Source: Prochlorothrix sp035285005 (lineage in GTDB: Bacteria > Cyanobacteriota > Cyanobacteriia > Prochlorotrichales > Prochlorotrichaceae). Taken from it: a DNA stretch of 11,288 bases. The notes under the pieces are model-generated. The model saw nothing but the letters and a program-made list of their open reading frames with translations, had not been told where the DNA came from and did not search any database. This document shows positions 6,084 to 11,288 of the stretch, in pieces. A program made the position numbers and the translations under genes. Numbering within the stretch: the first letter of the stretch is position 1; each line of letters begins with the position of its first letter. The stretch covers positions 1-11,288 of the forward strand of contig JAYKIB010000186.1 in the NCBI GenBank assembly GCA_035285005.1, read 5' to 3'.

Positions 6084-6622
6084 CTCATCCCCCTGGGACG
6101 GGCGTGTAACGCTGACATAGGCATCCTATCTAGGATATGAACGCCCCTCACTCCCAGCTCCTCTCTCCCTACGGGGGGGGGGAGCAAGAGAGTTTGTTTT
6201 GCACTGGGGATGGCTATATCCCAAGGTTTCTACAGGGCAGGTTTCTACAGGGCACCTCGAAAAATTCCAATTCTTGCCCAGTGGCCTAGGCAAGAATCAG
6301 GGTTGTGGGGGCGGCTTCGCCGCCCCCACAATTCATCGAGGTACCCTCCAGTTCATTGATGACACGCCCGAGGGCAATCCGCCTCATCCATTCGCAACAA
6401 AACCGGTTCCCAACCCGTCCGTTGTTAGGACACCTCTACTCATTGAGGCGGTGGGCGAAGCCGATCGCCACGCTCCTGACTCTTACGGGGGCCATAGGGC
6501 GAAAATCTGGATTATTCAAGGTGCCGCCCGTCAGAGGGGAATCGTTAAGTCGCCGGGGACAAACGTAGGGATTCTCTCCCTCATCCTGTCTCCATAAGCC
6601 TATCCGTTGCTATAGCTGCCCC
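6084..6622. other. Intergenic region between moxR and the glycosyl hydrolase
   Basis: About 540 bp with no gene that I can support. It contains a G10 run (6173-6182), a 15 bp perfect tandem duplication of GGTTTCTACAGGGCA (6225-6239 and 6240-6254) and R1 copy E (6250-6346). Open frames at 6199-6597 and 6305-6568 run through the repeat and show no known domain. TATAGC just before the next ATG is too close to be a normal promoter -10 with a leader. Confidence 0.45.
6250..6346 (+). repeat. Interspersed repeat R1, copy E
   Basis: A 97 bp copy from GGGCACCTCG to CGAGGTACCC (one arm change). The core is CAAGAATCAGGG and the 13 bp hairpin TTGTGGGGGCGGC/GCCGCCCCCACAA (6303-6315 with 6319-6331, loop TTC) is perfect. 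Compared with copies A and B the stem middle has become G-C only, with matching changes on both sides. The left end merges with the 15 bp tandem duplication at 6225-6254. Confidence 0.88.
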
Positions 6623-8131
6623 ATGCTCAATCTGCCTCGCCTCAGCGTCACCCTCGCCCTGATTTGGGGATCCCTGGCTCCAGTGGTGCCGGTTGCCGCC
6701 CAATCTTCCCGTGTGGCTCCCGACTCTCCCGCTGACGTGTCGGCTCCGGCGGATCTCGATCGGTTCTGTCGGTTCCCCGAACTGGCTCGGGCCCAGAAGG
6801 AAAGTTTGCGATCGGCCACGATCGATCGGGACGGGAAGGAGATTGAGTATATTGAAATTCTGGGTGAACATGCCCAACAATTGCGGCGGTGCCGAGCAAA
6901 CAATTGGCCCCAAAAACAAGCCCTCTGGATTCGTCTCTATCCTTGCGATCTGAAGCCGGGACGATTGGATCAAATCTTCGATCGCATTGTTAATCAGGGC
7001 TATAACCAGGTTTATGTGGAGGTGTTCTACGATGGGCGAGTGCTGCTGCCTGCGGCCCAAAACCCCACAGCATGGCCCTCGGTCCTCAATGAACCGGGCC
7101 AGGAAAACGTTGATCTGTTTGCCCAAGCTATTGCTACGGGACGGGAGCGGGGGCTAGAGGTCTATGGTTGGATGTTTACCCTGAATTTCGGCTACTCCTA
7201 CGCGAGTCGTCCCGATCGCCAGTATGCGATCGCCCGCAATGCCCAGGGGCAAAGTAGCCTAGATCTGGTCAGCGGCGAAGTGCAGGTGTTTATCGATCCC
7301 TACAATACCCAAGCCCAACTGGACTATCGCCTCCTCGTGGAGTCCATGCTCCAGCGCCGTCCCGATGGCCTGCTGTTTGACTATATTCGCTATCCCCGAG
7401 GGGATGGGTCCGCCTCGGTGGTCAGCCGTGTTCAGGATCTGCTGATCCATAGCCCCGCTGCCCGTCAGTCTCTGCTCAACCGTGCGCTTAACGCCAAAGG
7501 CCGCGAGCTGATCAGCCGTTTTCTCCAACGGGGATATGTGGGGGTATGGGATATCACCGAGGTGAATAAGACCTATCCCTTGGAGTCAGAACCCCTCTGG
7601 CAGGGGCGACAACCCTTGGCTCAGGAAGAGAAATCCCTCGCCGCTGAGGAGGAGCAACCCTGGATCCAGCAGGATCTGTGGCTGTTGAGTGTGGCCCATG
7701 CCCAGCGGGGAATTCTCGACTTCTTGGGACTGGCGACCCAGCCGGTGCAGGCGGTGGGACTGGCTGCTGGAGCTGTATTTTTTCCGGGGGCCAACCAAAC
7801 CGTGGGGCGCCAGGGCTTTGACTCTCGCCTACAACCCTGGCCCCAATTTTCCGACACCCTCCAGTGGCATCCCATGGCCTATGCCACATGTCAGGGTACC
7901 GATTGTATTGTGGCGGAGGTGCAACGGGTGTTGGCTACCGCGCCCCCCCAGACTTGGGTGCAACCGGCGTTGGCAGGGCGGTGGGGTGAGTCCCTCCGCG
8001 ATCGTCCTTCCTTGGAGGACCAAATGTTGGCGCTGGAGGCCGCGACGCCCCAACTGCCCGCCGTCAGTCACTTCGCCTACTCGTGGCAATACCCCGCAGA
8101 CGATCATGCCCGCAAGTTCTGTACCCGCTAA
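6623..8131 (+). CDS. Secreted family-10-like glycosyl hydrolase (GHL10/DUF187 type)
   Basis: A 502-residue protein with a Sec-type signal peptide: PRLSV, a hydrophobic stretch to about residue 24, and likely cleavage around VAAQ (24-27). The mature part from about residue 100 has the TIM-barrel pattern of the glycosyl hydrolase-like family 10: WIRLYPCDLKPGRLDQIFDR (102-121), VYVEVFYDGRVLLP (130-143), GLEVYGWMFTLNFG (177-190) and the hallmark GLLFDYIRYPRGDG (249-262), with WHPMAYA near 415-421. Related proteins are poorly characterised. A role in cell-wall or extracellular polysaccharide turnover is inferred from the fold, not shown. The stretch 325-350, rich in Glu and Gln, is probably a loop insertion. 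It stands alone between two repeat-filled spacers. I have not placed the exact catalytic acids. Confidence 0.8.
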   Translation: MLNLPRLSVTLALIWGSLAPVVPVAAQSSRVAPDSPADVSAPADLDRFCRFPELARAQKESLRSATIDRDGKEIEYIEILGEHAQQLRRCRANNWPQKQALWIRLYPCDLKPGRLDQIFDRIVNQGYNQVYVEVFYDGRVLLPAAQNPTAWPSVLNEPGQENVDLFAQAIATGRERGLEVYGWMFTLNFGYSYASRPDRQYAIARNAQGQSSLDLVSGEVQVFIDPYNTQAQLDYRLLVESMLQRRPDGLLFDYIRYPRGDGSASVVSRVQDLLIHSPAARQSLLNRALNAKGRELISRFLQRGYVGVWDITEVNKTYPLESEPLWQGRQPLAQEEKSLAAEEEQPWIQQDLWLLSVAHAQRGILDFLGLATQPVQAVGLAAGAVFFPGANQTVGRQGFDSRLQPWPQFSDTLQWHPMAYATCQGTDCIVAEVQRVLATAPPQTWVQPALAGRWGESLRDRPSLEDQMLALEAATPQLPAVSHFAYSWQYPADDHARKFCTR

Positions 8132-8146
8132 AGGTCTCTGCTACTG

Positions 8147-8262
8147 GGGCATCTCGAAAAATCAAAGTTCTTGCCCAGTGACCCACGTCAGAATCAGGGT
8201 TGGGGAGAATCAGGGTTTGGGTTGGACGGCGAAGCCGTCCAACCCAATTAATCGAGATTCCC
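8147..8262 (+). repeat. Interspersed repeat R1, copy F (with internal duplication)
   Basis: It runs from GGGCATCTCG to CGAGATTCCC (both arms diverged). The core is doubled: GAATCAGGGTTGGGGA (8191-8206) is followed by GAATCAGGGTTTGGG, which explains the 116 bp length. The hairpin GGGTTGGACGGC/GCCGTCCAACCC (8219-8230 with 8234-8245, loop GAA) is perfect over 12 bp and has an A-T pair where other copies have G-C, a compensated change. Confidence 0.87.
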
Positions 8263-8341
8263 ACGTGGCAGTTTGGGTCGCTGTCCCTTTGGGTCGATAA
8301 TGCCGTAAATTACTGATTGATGAACCGCCTGGGCCTGAAGG

Positions 8342-8400
8342 CTAGGGGCTGTGTCCCTGACCCTGAGGGCATTCTAGGTTTAAATGATGACAGCCCCGAG
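8342..8400 (-). repeat. Structured 59 bp repeat R2, copy 2
   Basis: Read on the minus strand, the arms CTCGGGGCTGT and ACAGCCCCTAG pair with one mismatch. The inside shares CATCATTT and CCTAGAATGCCCTCA with copy 1. It has the same 59 bp length as the other copies. It lies 127 bp beyond the 3' end of the HD-domain gene and in that gene's orientation, in the spacer between convergent genes. Confidence 0.75.
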
Positions 8401-8438
8401 TCCTTGGTTGCCTCGGTACAGCCACCGTTATCGTTACA

Positions 8439-8469
8439 GGGATCGCACCCACATAGTGGGTGCGATCCC
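8439..8469. terminator. Perfect 14 bp hairpin between convergent genes
   Basis: GGGATCGCACCCAC and GTGGGTGCGATCCC (8439-8452 and 8456-8469) pair perfectly around loop ATA. It lies between the ends of the hydrolase (+) and HD-domain (-) genes, where a bidirectional terminator would be expected. No T-run follows on either strand, so a terminator role is only inferred. The other 8263-8527 sequence holds R2 copy 2 and nothing else that I recognise. Confidence 0.45.
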
Positions 8470-8527
8470 ATGCTCACCATACTCACAGAAAGATGGGACT
8501 TAAGCCGTGCTCCCCTAGGTCCCAAGG

Positions 8528-9121
8528 CTAGGCAGCGATATCTTCCCGTGCTAACGGGTTAACCCCCCAACATTGACCCAGGTGGGACACCTCATAGAGT
8601 AAGGGGGCGAAGTCCTCCAAAGGTGGAGTGGTGCAGTGGCGAACATTGGCCATGTCATCCCAGTGCCGTAACTGAATCGCCTCGATCGCATGGGGCTGAC
8701 TCAAAAACTCCGCCACTTGATGGGGCAAAAAGCATCCCCCCTGGAGGCTGAGACTAATTTGGGCTTGGGCGGAAAGGTTGGCCACATAGTCGGGATCCAC
8801 CGCACAAAGATAGCGCTTGGCTGCCACATGGAGCCGAATCGGCTCCGTCACCGCTGGCCCAAACAGAGGCGACAAAACGTCGATCGATCGGATTTCATGA
8901 TTCAGGTCCACGCTGCGATTTTTGGCCGTGGGGGCGGGGGGCATGAGATGGCCAATATCATGGAGCAGGGCAGCCACGATGAGGCTAGGGCTTGCACCCT
9001 GGGTTTTGGCGAGGGCGGCACATTGCAGTGCATGTTCCAAGTGGCTCACTTGGACTTCCCGGTAGGGGGTCTGGCCTCGGGTTGCCAATAACACTAAAAG
9101 GTCATGAATCGGTTGAGCCAT
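8528..9121 (-). CDS. PhnZ-like HD-domain protein (mixed-valent di-iron oxygenase or phosphohydrolase family)
   Basis: A 197-residue cytoplasmic HD-domain protein. The candidate metal ligands line up with the PhnZ type (2-amino-1-hydroxyethylphosphonate dioxygenase, a di-iron HD enzyme that cleaves a C-P bond): H30 in SHLEHALQCAALA, H54-D55 in ALLHDIGH, H75 in NHE, H98 in HVAAKRYL and D155 in RHWDD. HVAAKRYL and the following LS...SLQGG also match PhnZ as I remember it. Tyr20 sits where PhnZ has its gating Tyr. The gating Glu, normally three residues after the Tyr, is a Val here, and a Glu lies one residue earlier (E22). No phnY-like gene is adjacent, so the substrate may differ. I prefer ATG 9121 because the 12 residues from the upstream ATG (9157) do not look like family sequence. 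R2 copy 2 lies downstream. Confidence 0.78.
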   Translation of the reverse strand: MAQPIHDLLVLLATRGQTPYREVQVSHLEHALQCAALAKTQGASPSLIVAALLHDIGHLMPPAPTAKNRSVDLNHEIRSIDVLSPLFGPAVTEPIRLHVAAKRYLCAVDPDYVANLSAQAQISLSLQGGCFLPHQVAEFLSQPHAIEAIQLRHWDDMANVRHCTTPPLEDFAPLLYEVSHLGQCWGVNPLAREDIAA

Positions 9122-9370
9122 AGCAATGCAAAGGTAAGTAACGCATGGCGAGGCCACTGACCTCGCAAAAGTCGAAATCCTGGGGCAGGGTGGGGGTGGC
9201 GTATCGATCGCCTCGCGATTGGGTCCGGTCTTTTCAACGATCGCTTACTAAAGGGATCGATTTCCACCCGTTGAGGCGATTTATTGCTGTTAGCCCACAG
9301 ACAACCCTGTGAGTTGCTTAAAGCTTCTTAATAATATGGTTACTATAGCGTATTTCAAGGGTTTAAGCCT
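9122..9370. promoter_or_regulatory. Divergent promoter region between the HD-domain gene and cobU
   Basis: The 249 bp between divergent starts must hold both promoters. Near cobU the DNA is AT-rich. TTGCTT (9314-9319) with TATGGT (9335-9340, 15 bp spacer), or TACTAT (9341-9346), are weak candidates. I found no cobalamin riboswitch, although the sequence GGCCACTG occurs at about 9149. Confidence 0.35.
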
Positions 9371-10015
9371 GTGTCCTTTTCCCTTTCTTCCCTTTCCCCT
9401 TCCCCAGTCCCCCCACCGCTCCCCTTGCCCCAACCCCTAACGCTGGTCACGGGTCCGGCTCGATCGGGTAAAAGTGAATGGGCTGAACAGCTGGCGCATC
9501 AAGCGGCCCGATCGGGTCAACAGGTCACCTACATTGCGACGGGCCAGTGGGATCCCCAGGACCCAGACTGGTGCGATCGGCTCGATCGGCATCGTCAACG
9601 TCGTCCTCCCACTTGGCATACCCTTGAGTTGCCGTTTGATTTGGTGCCAACCCTCCAGGCCAGCACCGCTCAGGATTGTCTGTTGATTGACTCCCTTGGC
9701 ACTTGGGTTGCTAATTATATAGAGAAGGATGGCAAAACTTGGGGGGGGGTCCAAGCCCAACTGCTCCGGCAACTGCCCCAAACCGCCGCCACGGTAATTC
9801 TGGTGGGGGAGGAAACCGGTTGGGGAGTCATTCCAGCCACATCGATGGGGCGAGTCTTTCGCGATCGACTGGGAACTTGTATTCGTTGTGTGGGCACCCT
9901 TGCCCAGCAGGTTTACTTGGTGACGGGGGGGTATGCTCTGGATCTGACCCGCCTGGGTCAACCCTTGCCGCCCATTCAACCGGTAGCAGACCCCCCTCCC
10001 AACCCTCGGGATTAG
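9371..10015 (+). CDS. cobU: Adenosylcobinamide kinase / adenosylcobinamide-phosphate guanylyltransferase CobU
   Basis: This bifunctional enzyme of the late cobalamin pathway phosphorylates adenosylcobinamide and transfers GMP to give AdoCbi-GDP, ready for the lower ligand. The 214-residue product has Walker A GPARSGKS (28-35), VTYIATG (52-58), RLDRHRQRRPPTW (70-82) with H74 as the expected GMP-linked histidine, LLIDSLGTWVAN (104-115), VGEETGWGVIP (145-155), RDRLG (164-168) and VYLVTGGYALDL (181-192). The first 22 residues, rich in Ser and Pro, precede the normal family start and may be an extension or a start-choice artefact. No other cobalamin gene is in the window. A G9 run (9741-9749, codons for Trp-Gly-Gly-Val) lies within the gene and is slippage-prone, but the frame is intact here. 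Confidence 0.95.
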   Translation: MSFSLSSLSPSPVPPPLPLPQPLTLVTGPARSGKSEWAEQLAHQAARSGQQVTYIATGQWDPQDPDWCDRLDRHRQRRPPTWHTLELPFDLVPTLQASTAQDCLLIDSLGTWVANYIEKDGKTWGGVQAQLLRQLPQTAATVILVGEETGWGVIPATSMGRVFRDRLGTCIRCVGTLAQQVYLVTGGYALDLTRLGQPLPPIQPVADPPPNPRD

Positions 10016-10104
10016 TCGCGGTGCCCCCTAAACTTTCCAATTAATTCTAGGTTTTGGGATCCTAATGGCCCCTGGGCCTGGGTTAAGATCGAAGCACAAG
10101 GAAT

Positions 10105-10199
10105 GCAAGGGCTGATCCTTGCTCCCCTGTTCCAGCCCTACCCCGTTTGGTGAGATCCTATGGAGTGCATAGCCAAACGAGTAGGGTCTTGATGTTTTT
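10105..10199 (+). terminator. Two hairpins with a T-rich tail downstream of cobU (terminator or structured RNA)
   Basis: GCAAGG/CCTTGC (10105-10110 with 10117-10122) forms a small stem. Next comes a long one: CCCTAC/GTAGGG (10136-10141 with 10181-10186), CGTTTGG/CCAAACG (10144-10150 with 10173-10179) and CTATG/CATAG (10158-10162 with 10168-10172), coaxial except for small bulges and a 7 nt asymmetric loop. TCTTGATGTTTTTG follows. It could end cobU transcripts, 120 nt after the stop, but the complex shape is unusual for a simple terminator. Confidence 0.5.
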
Positions 10200-10205
10200 G
10201 AGCGC

Positions 10206-10263
10206 CACTCCCTTATCGATGTAGGGCTTCTGACCCGATCGGAGACCCGGATATAAGGGCGTG
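10206..10263. other. Stem-loop between cobU and the last gene
   Basis: CAC-T-CCCTTAT (10206-10216) pairs with ATAAGGG-C-GTG (10253-10263): ten pairs and one mismatch closing a 36 nt loop. The loop has its own short GGG/CCC pairing. It ends about 110 bp before the next start codon, so it could lie in that gene's leader or promoter region. Confidence 0.4.
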
Positions 10264-10375
10264 TTCGCCAGCACTCCAATTTCCCGACCCATCTTCACAT
10301 TGGGAGTTGTGTGGCGTACCTGCGCTGTAGATGCTCAATCTGGTGCTGGGGTTGTTGTACAGGAGACAAAGCACC

Positions 10376-11155
10376 ATGGCACAACACGAGCAAGTCCGCG
10401 CCTATCTCGCCTGTTGGTTTCAACTGGGCAAGGGCGTCGTTATTCACCGCACGGGGGAAGTTCTTTGCCCTTACCCGGTTCTCCAGGGCAATCACTACAG
10501 CCCAGAATTTGAGTCTTGTTGGCAACGAGTTGCTCAACAAGAATGCTACCTGGAAGGCACCTGCCAGTGGATTGCGGATCTGCTGAGTGGTCATTGGGAC
10601 TTAGTGCAATGTCCCCGCTGTAGTTTGTTGGTGCCCCAGCCCCAGGGGGTGTACTTCGATATGCGTTGTCCCTGCCACGATCTCCCCGGGTGGCCCAACA
10701 CGGCTATTCCCCAACCCCGTGCGCCCATCAGTATTCGCAATCACCTTCGTGCGATTCAGTCCCGGATTCGTGATGCCGATCGACGCTACCAGAACCACAC
10801 GTCGAATACAACTCCGAATACAAGCCCAGACATGGATCCCTCCCATTCAGGCTCCCCCAGTGCGAGTCCATCTCGCGCCAGCTCCTCCCATACCGGCTTA
10901 TTGAGTGCGGGCTCGTCCGGTGCAGGCTTATCCAGTGCAAGCTCCAGCCCATCCAGTACAGGATCCTCTAGTTTTGATTGGTCCGAACGTGCTGTTCATG
11001 GGAGTACTGCCAACGTGAGTGCTCATCCCAAGAGTGCCGCCAGCGTGAGCGCTGCCAATGTCGGGGTCTCCAGTTCTGAGTCGAACGTCTCCGAGCCCCT
11101 GGGCAAATTGGAATTTTTTCCTTCGTGCTCACGACAGCACTACAGCAACGAATAG
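10376..11155 (+). CDS. Cyanobacterial conserved protein with Cys cluster and Ser-rich tail, function unknown
   Basis: The 259-residue product has two parts. Residues 1-140 (VRAYLACWFQLGKGVVI, YSPEFESCWQ, CYLEGTCQWIADLLSGHWDL, CPRC, CPCHDLPGWPN, RAPISI) match, from memory, a conserved hypothetical family seen across cyanobacteria. CPRC (79-82) with CPC (98-100) could bind zinc. Residues 141-259 are low complexity, rich in Ser, Ala, Gly and Thr, with short repeats (TANVSA, AASVSA, AANVGV), and are not expected in the family. ATG 10376 is preferred over ATG 10331 because AGGAG (10361-10365) lies 10 bp upstream and the family's start then fits. The last 20 codons overlap what looks like a reversed fragment of repeat R1. 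There is no signal peptide or membrane segment. I cannot assign a function. Confidence 0.82.
   Translation: MAQHEQVRAYLACWFQLGKGVVIHRTGEVLCPYPVLQGNHYSPEFESCWQRVAQQECYLEGTCQWIADLLSGHWDLVQCPRCSLLVPQPQGVYFDMRCPCHDLPGWPNTAIPQPRAPISIRNHLRAIQSRIRDADRRYQNHTSNTTPNTSPDMDPSHSGSPSASPSRASSSHTGLLSAGSSGAGLSSASSSPSSTGSSSFDWSERAVHGSTANVSAHPKSAASVSAANVGVSSSESNVSEPLGKLEFFPSCSRQHYSNE
11096..11120 (-). repeat. R1-derived fragment inside the coding tail
   Basis: CCCCTGGGCAA-ATTGGAATTTTTTC matches the reverse complement of R1 copy E, CCACTGGGCAAGAATTGGAA followed by TTTTTCG, with a 2 bp gap and one or two changes. It encodes the EPLGKLEFFP part of the preceding gene's C-terminus. Its orientation is opposite to the full R1 copies. 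Confidence 0.5.
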
Positions 11156-11160
11156 AAGAG

Positions 11161-11176
11161 ACCCAATTCATTGGGT
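11161..11176. other. Small hairpin after the last gene
   Basis: ACCCAAT and ATTGGGT (11161-11167 and 11170-11176) form a near-perfect palindrome five bases after the stop codon. No T-run follows. It may act together with R2 copy 3, which starts 11 bp further on. Confidence 0.35.
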
Positions 11177-11186
11177 AAGGTGGCTC

Positions 11187-11245
11187 CTAGGGGCTGTGAG
11201 CATTTAGCCCTGAACTGCCTTCAAAGGCAGGGACGTAGCCCCTAG
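11187..11245 (+). repeat. Structured 59 bp repeat R2, copy 3
   Basis: The arms CTAGGGGCT and AGCCCCTAG (11187-11195 and 11237-11245) pair perfectly. The inside carries CTGCCT/AGGCAG around TCAA, a stem not shared in sequence with copies 1 and 2. By hand alignment it matches copy 2 at about 45 of 59 positions, with no gap. GGGCGTGTAAC follows at 11270-11280. It lies 31 bp after the last gene's stop codon and in its orientation. Confidence 0.72.
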
Positions 11246-11288
11246 CTCGTATTTCGTATTGCTTGAAGTGGGCGTGTAACTCTGGGGC

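Larger units (their letters stand above)
10016..10375. other. Structured intergenic region after cobU
   Basis: It is 360 bp without a credible gene. TTAGTCGCGGTGCCCC (10013-10028), at the cobU stop codon, resembles the R1 right end TTAATCGAGGTGCCC and may be a relic. Several strong stems lie at 10105-10263, listed separately. GGGCGTGT (10257-10264) recalls the GGGCGTGTAAC found after R2 copies 1 and 3. Confidence 0.4.

Noticed and set aside
6199..6597. Open frames in the moxR/hydrolase spacer (6199-6597 and 6305-6568)
   Set aside because: Both run through or start in repeat R1 copy E, show no domain that I know, and look like open frames by chance in GC-rich DNA.
224..8262. R1 copies as a CRISPR array
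   Set aside because: The copies are about 1.0-2.6 kb apart with genes between them, are about 100 bp long and have no spacer arrangement.
9145..9190. GGCCACTG upstream of cobU as part of a cobalamin riboswitch
   Set aside because: Only this short string and a 5 bp stem (CGAGG/CCTCG) are present. The rest of the conserved riboswitch core is not visible, and the site lies about 220 bp upstream, beside the divergent HD-domain gene.
10331..10375. Start of the last gene at ATG 10331
   Set aside because: The ATG at 10376 has AGGAG 10 bp upstream and begins where the conserved family begins. The 15 extra residues have no support.

Overview
The window looks like chromosomal DNA of a cyanobacterium. 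It is GC-rich, and CGATCG runs and the octamer GCGATCGC (HIP1; for example 1156-1163 and 7226-7233) recur through the coding regions. One gene (10376-11155) matches a protein family that I know only from cyanobacteria. I cannot name the species. There is no phage module, CRISPR array or obvious genomic island. The only insertion-sequence material is the tail of an IS4-type transposase at the left edge.

Layout from left to right: IS4-like transposase C-terminus and its terminator (1-176); a minus-strand group of a FecCD-type ABC permease (366-1535), a GNAT acetyltransferase (1545-2102) and dprA (2382-3512); tRNA-Lys(UUU) (3922-3993, +); msrB (4391-4810, +); a solitary MoxR-type AAA+ ATPase (5120-6028, +); a secreted family-10-like glycosyl hydrolase (6623-8131, +); a PhnZ-like HD-domain protein (8528-9121, -); cobU (9371-10015, +); and a cyanobacterial conserved protein with a Cys cluster and a Ser-rich tail (10376-11155, +). 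Most genes are housekeeping or stand-alone functions. Only the GNAT/permease pair, 9 bp apart, looks like a tight operon, possibly with dprA upstream.

The unusual content is between the genes. Two families of small structured repeats occupy most intergenic gaps. Family R1 (about 97-100 bp, five full copies, one degenerate copy and several fragments) has terminal inverted repeats GGGCACCTCGATTAA/TTAATCGAGGTGCCC and an internal 12-14 bp hairpin whose stem sequence changes between copies while pairing is kept. Family R2 is exactly 59 bp in three copies, bounded by CTAGGGGCTGT/ACAGCCCCTAG arms. Every R2 copy lies downstream of a gene and in that gene's orientation. An R1 relic also seems to encode part of the C-terminus of the last gene.

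Two further non-coding stretches are densely structured: 2271-2397, downstream of dprA, and 10105-10263, between cobU and the last gene. I see no multi-gene novel system. The best candidates for undescribed biology are the two repeat families and these structured spacers.
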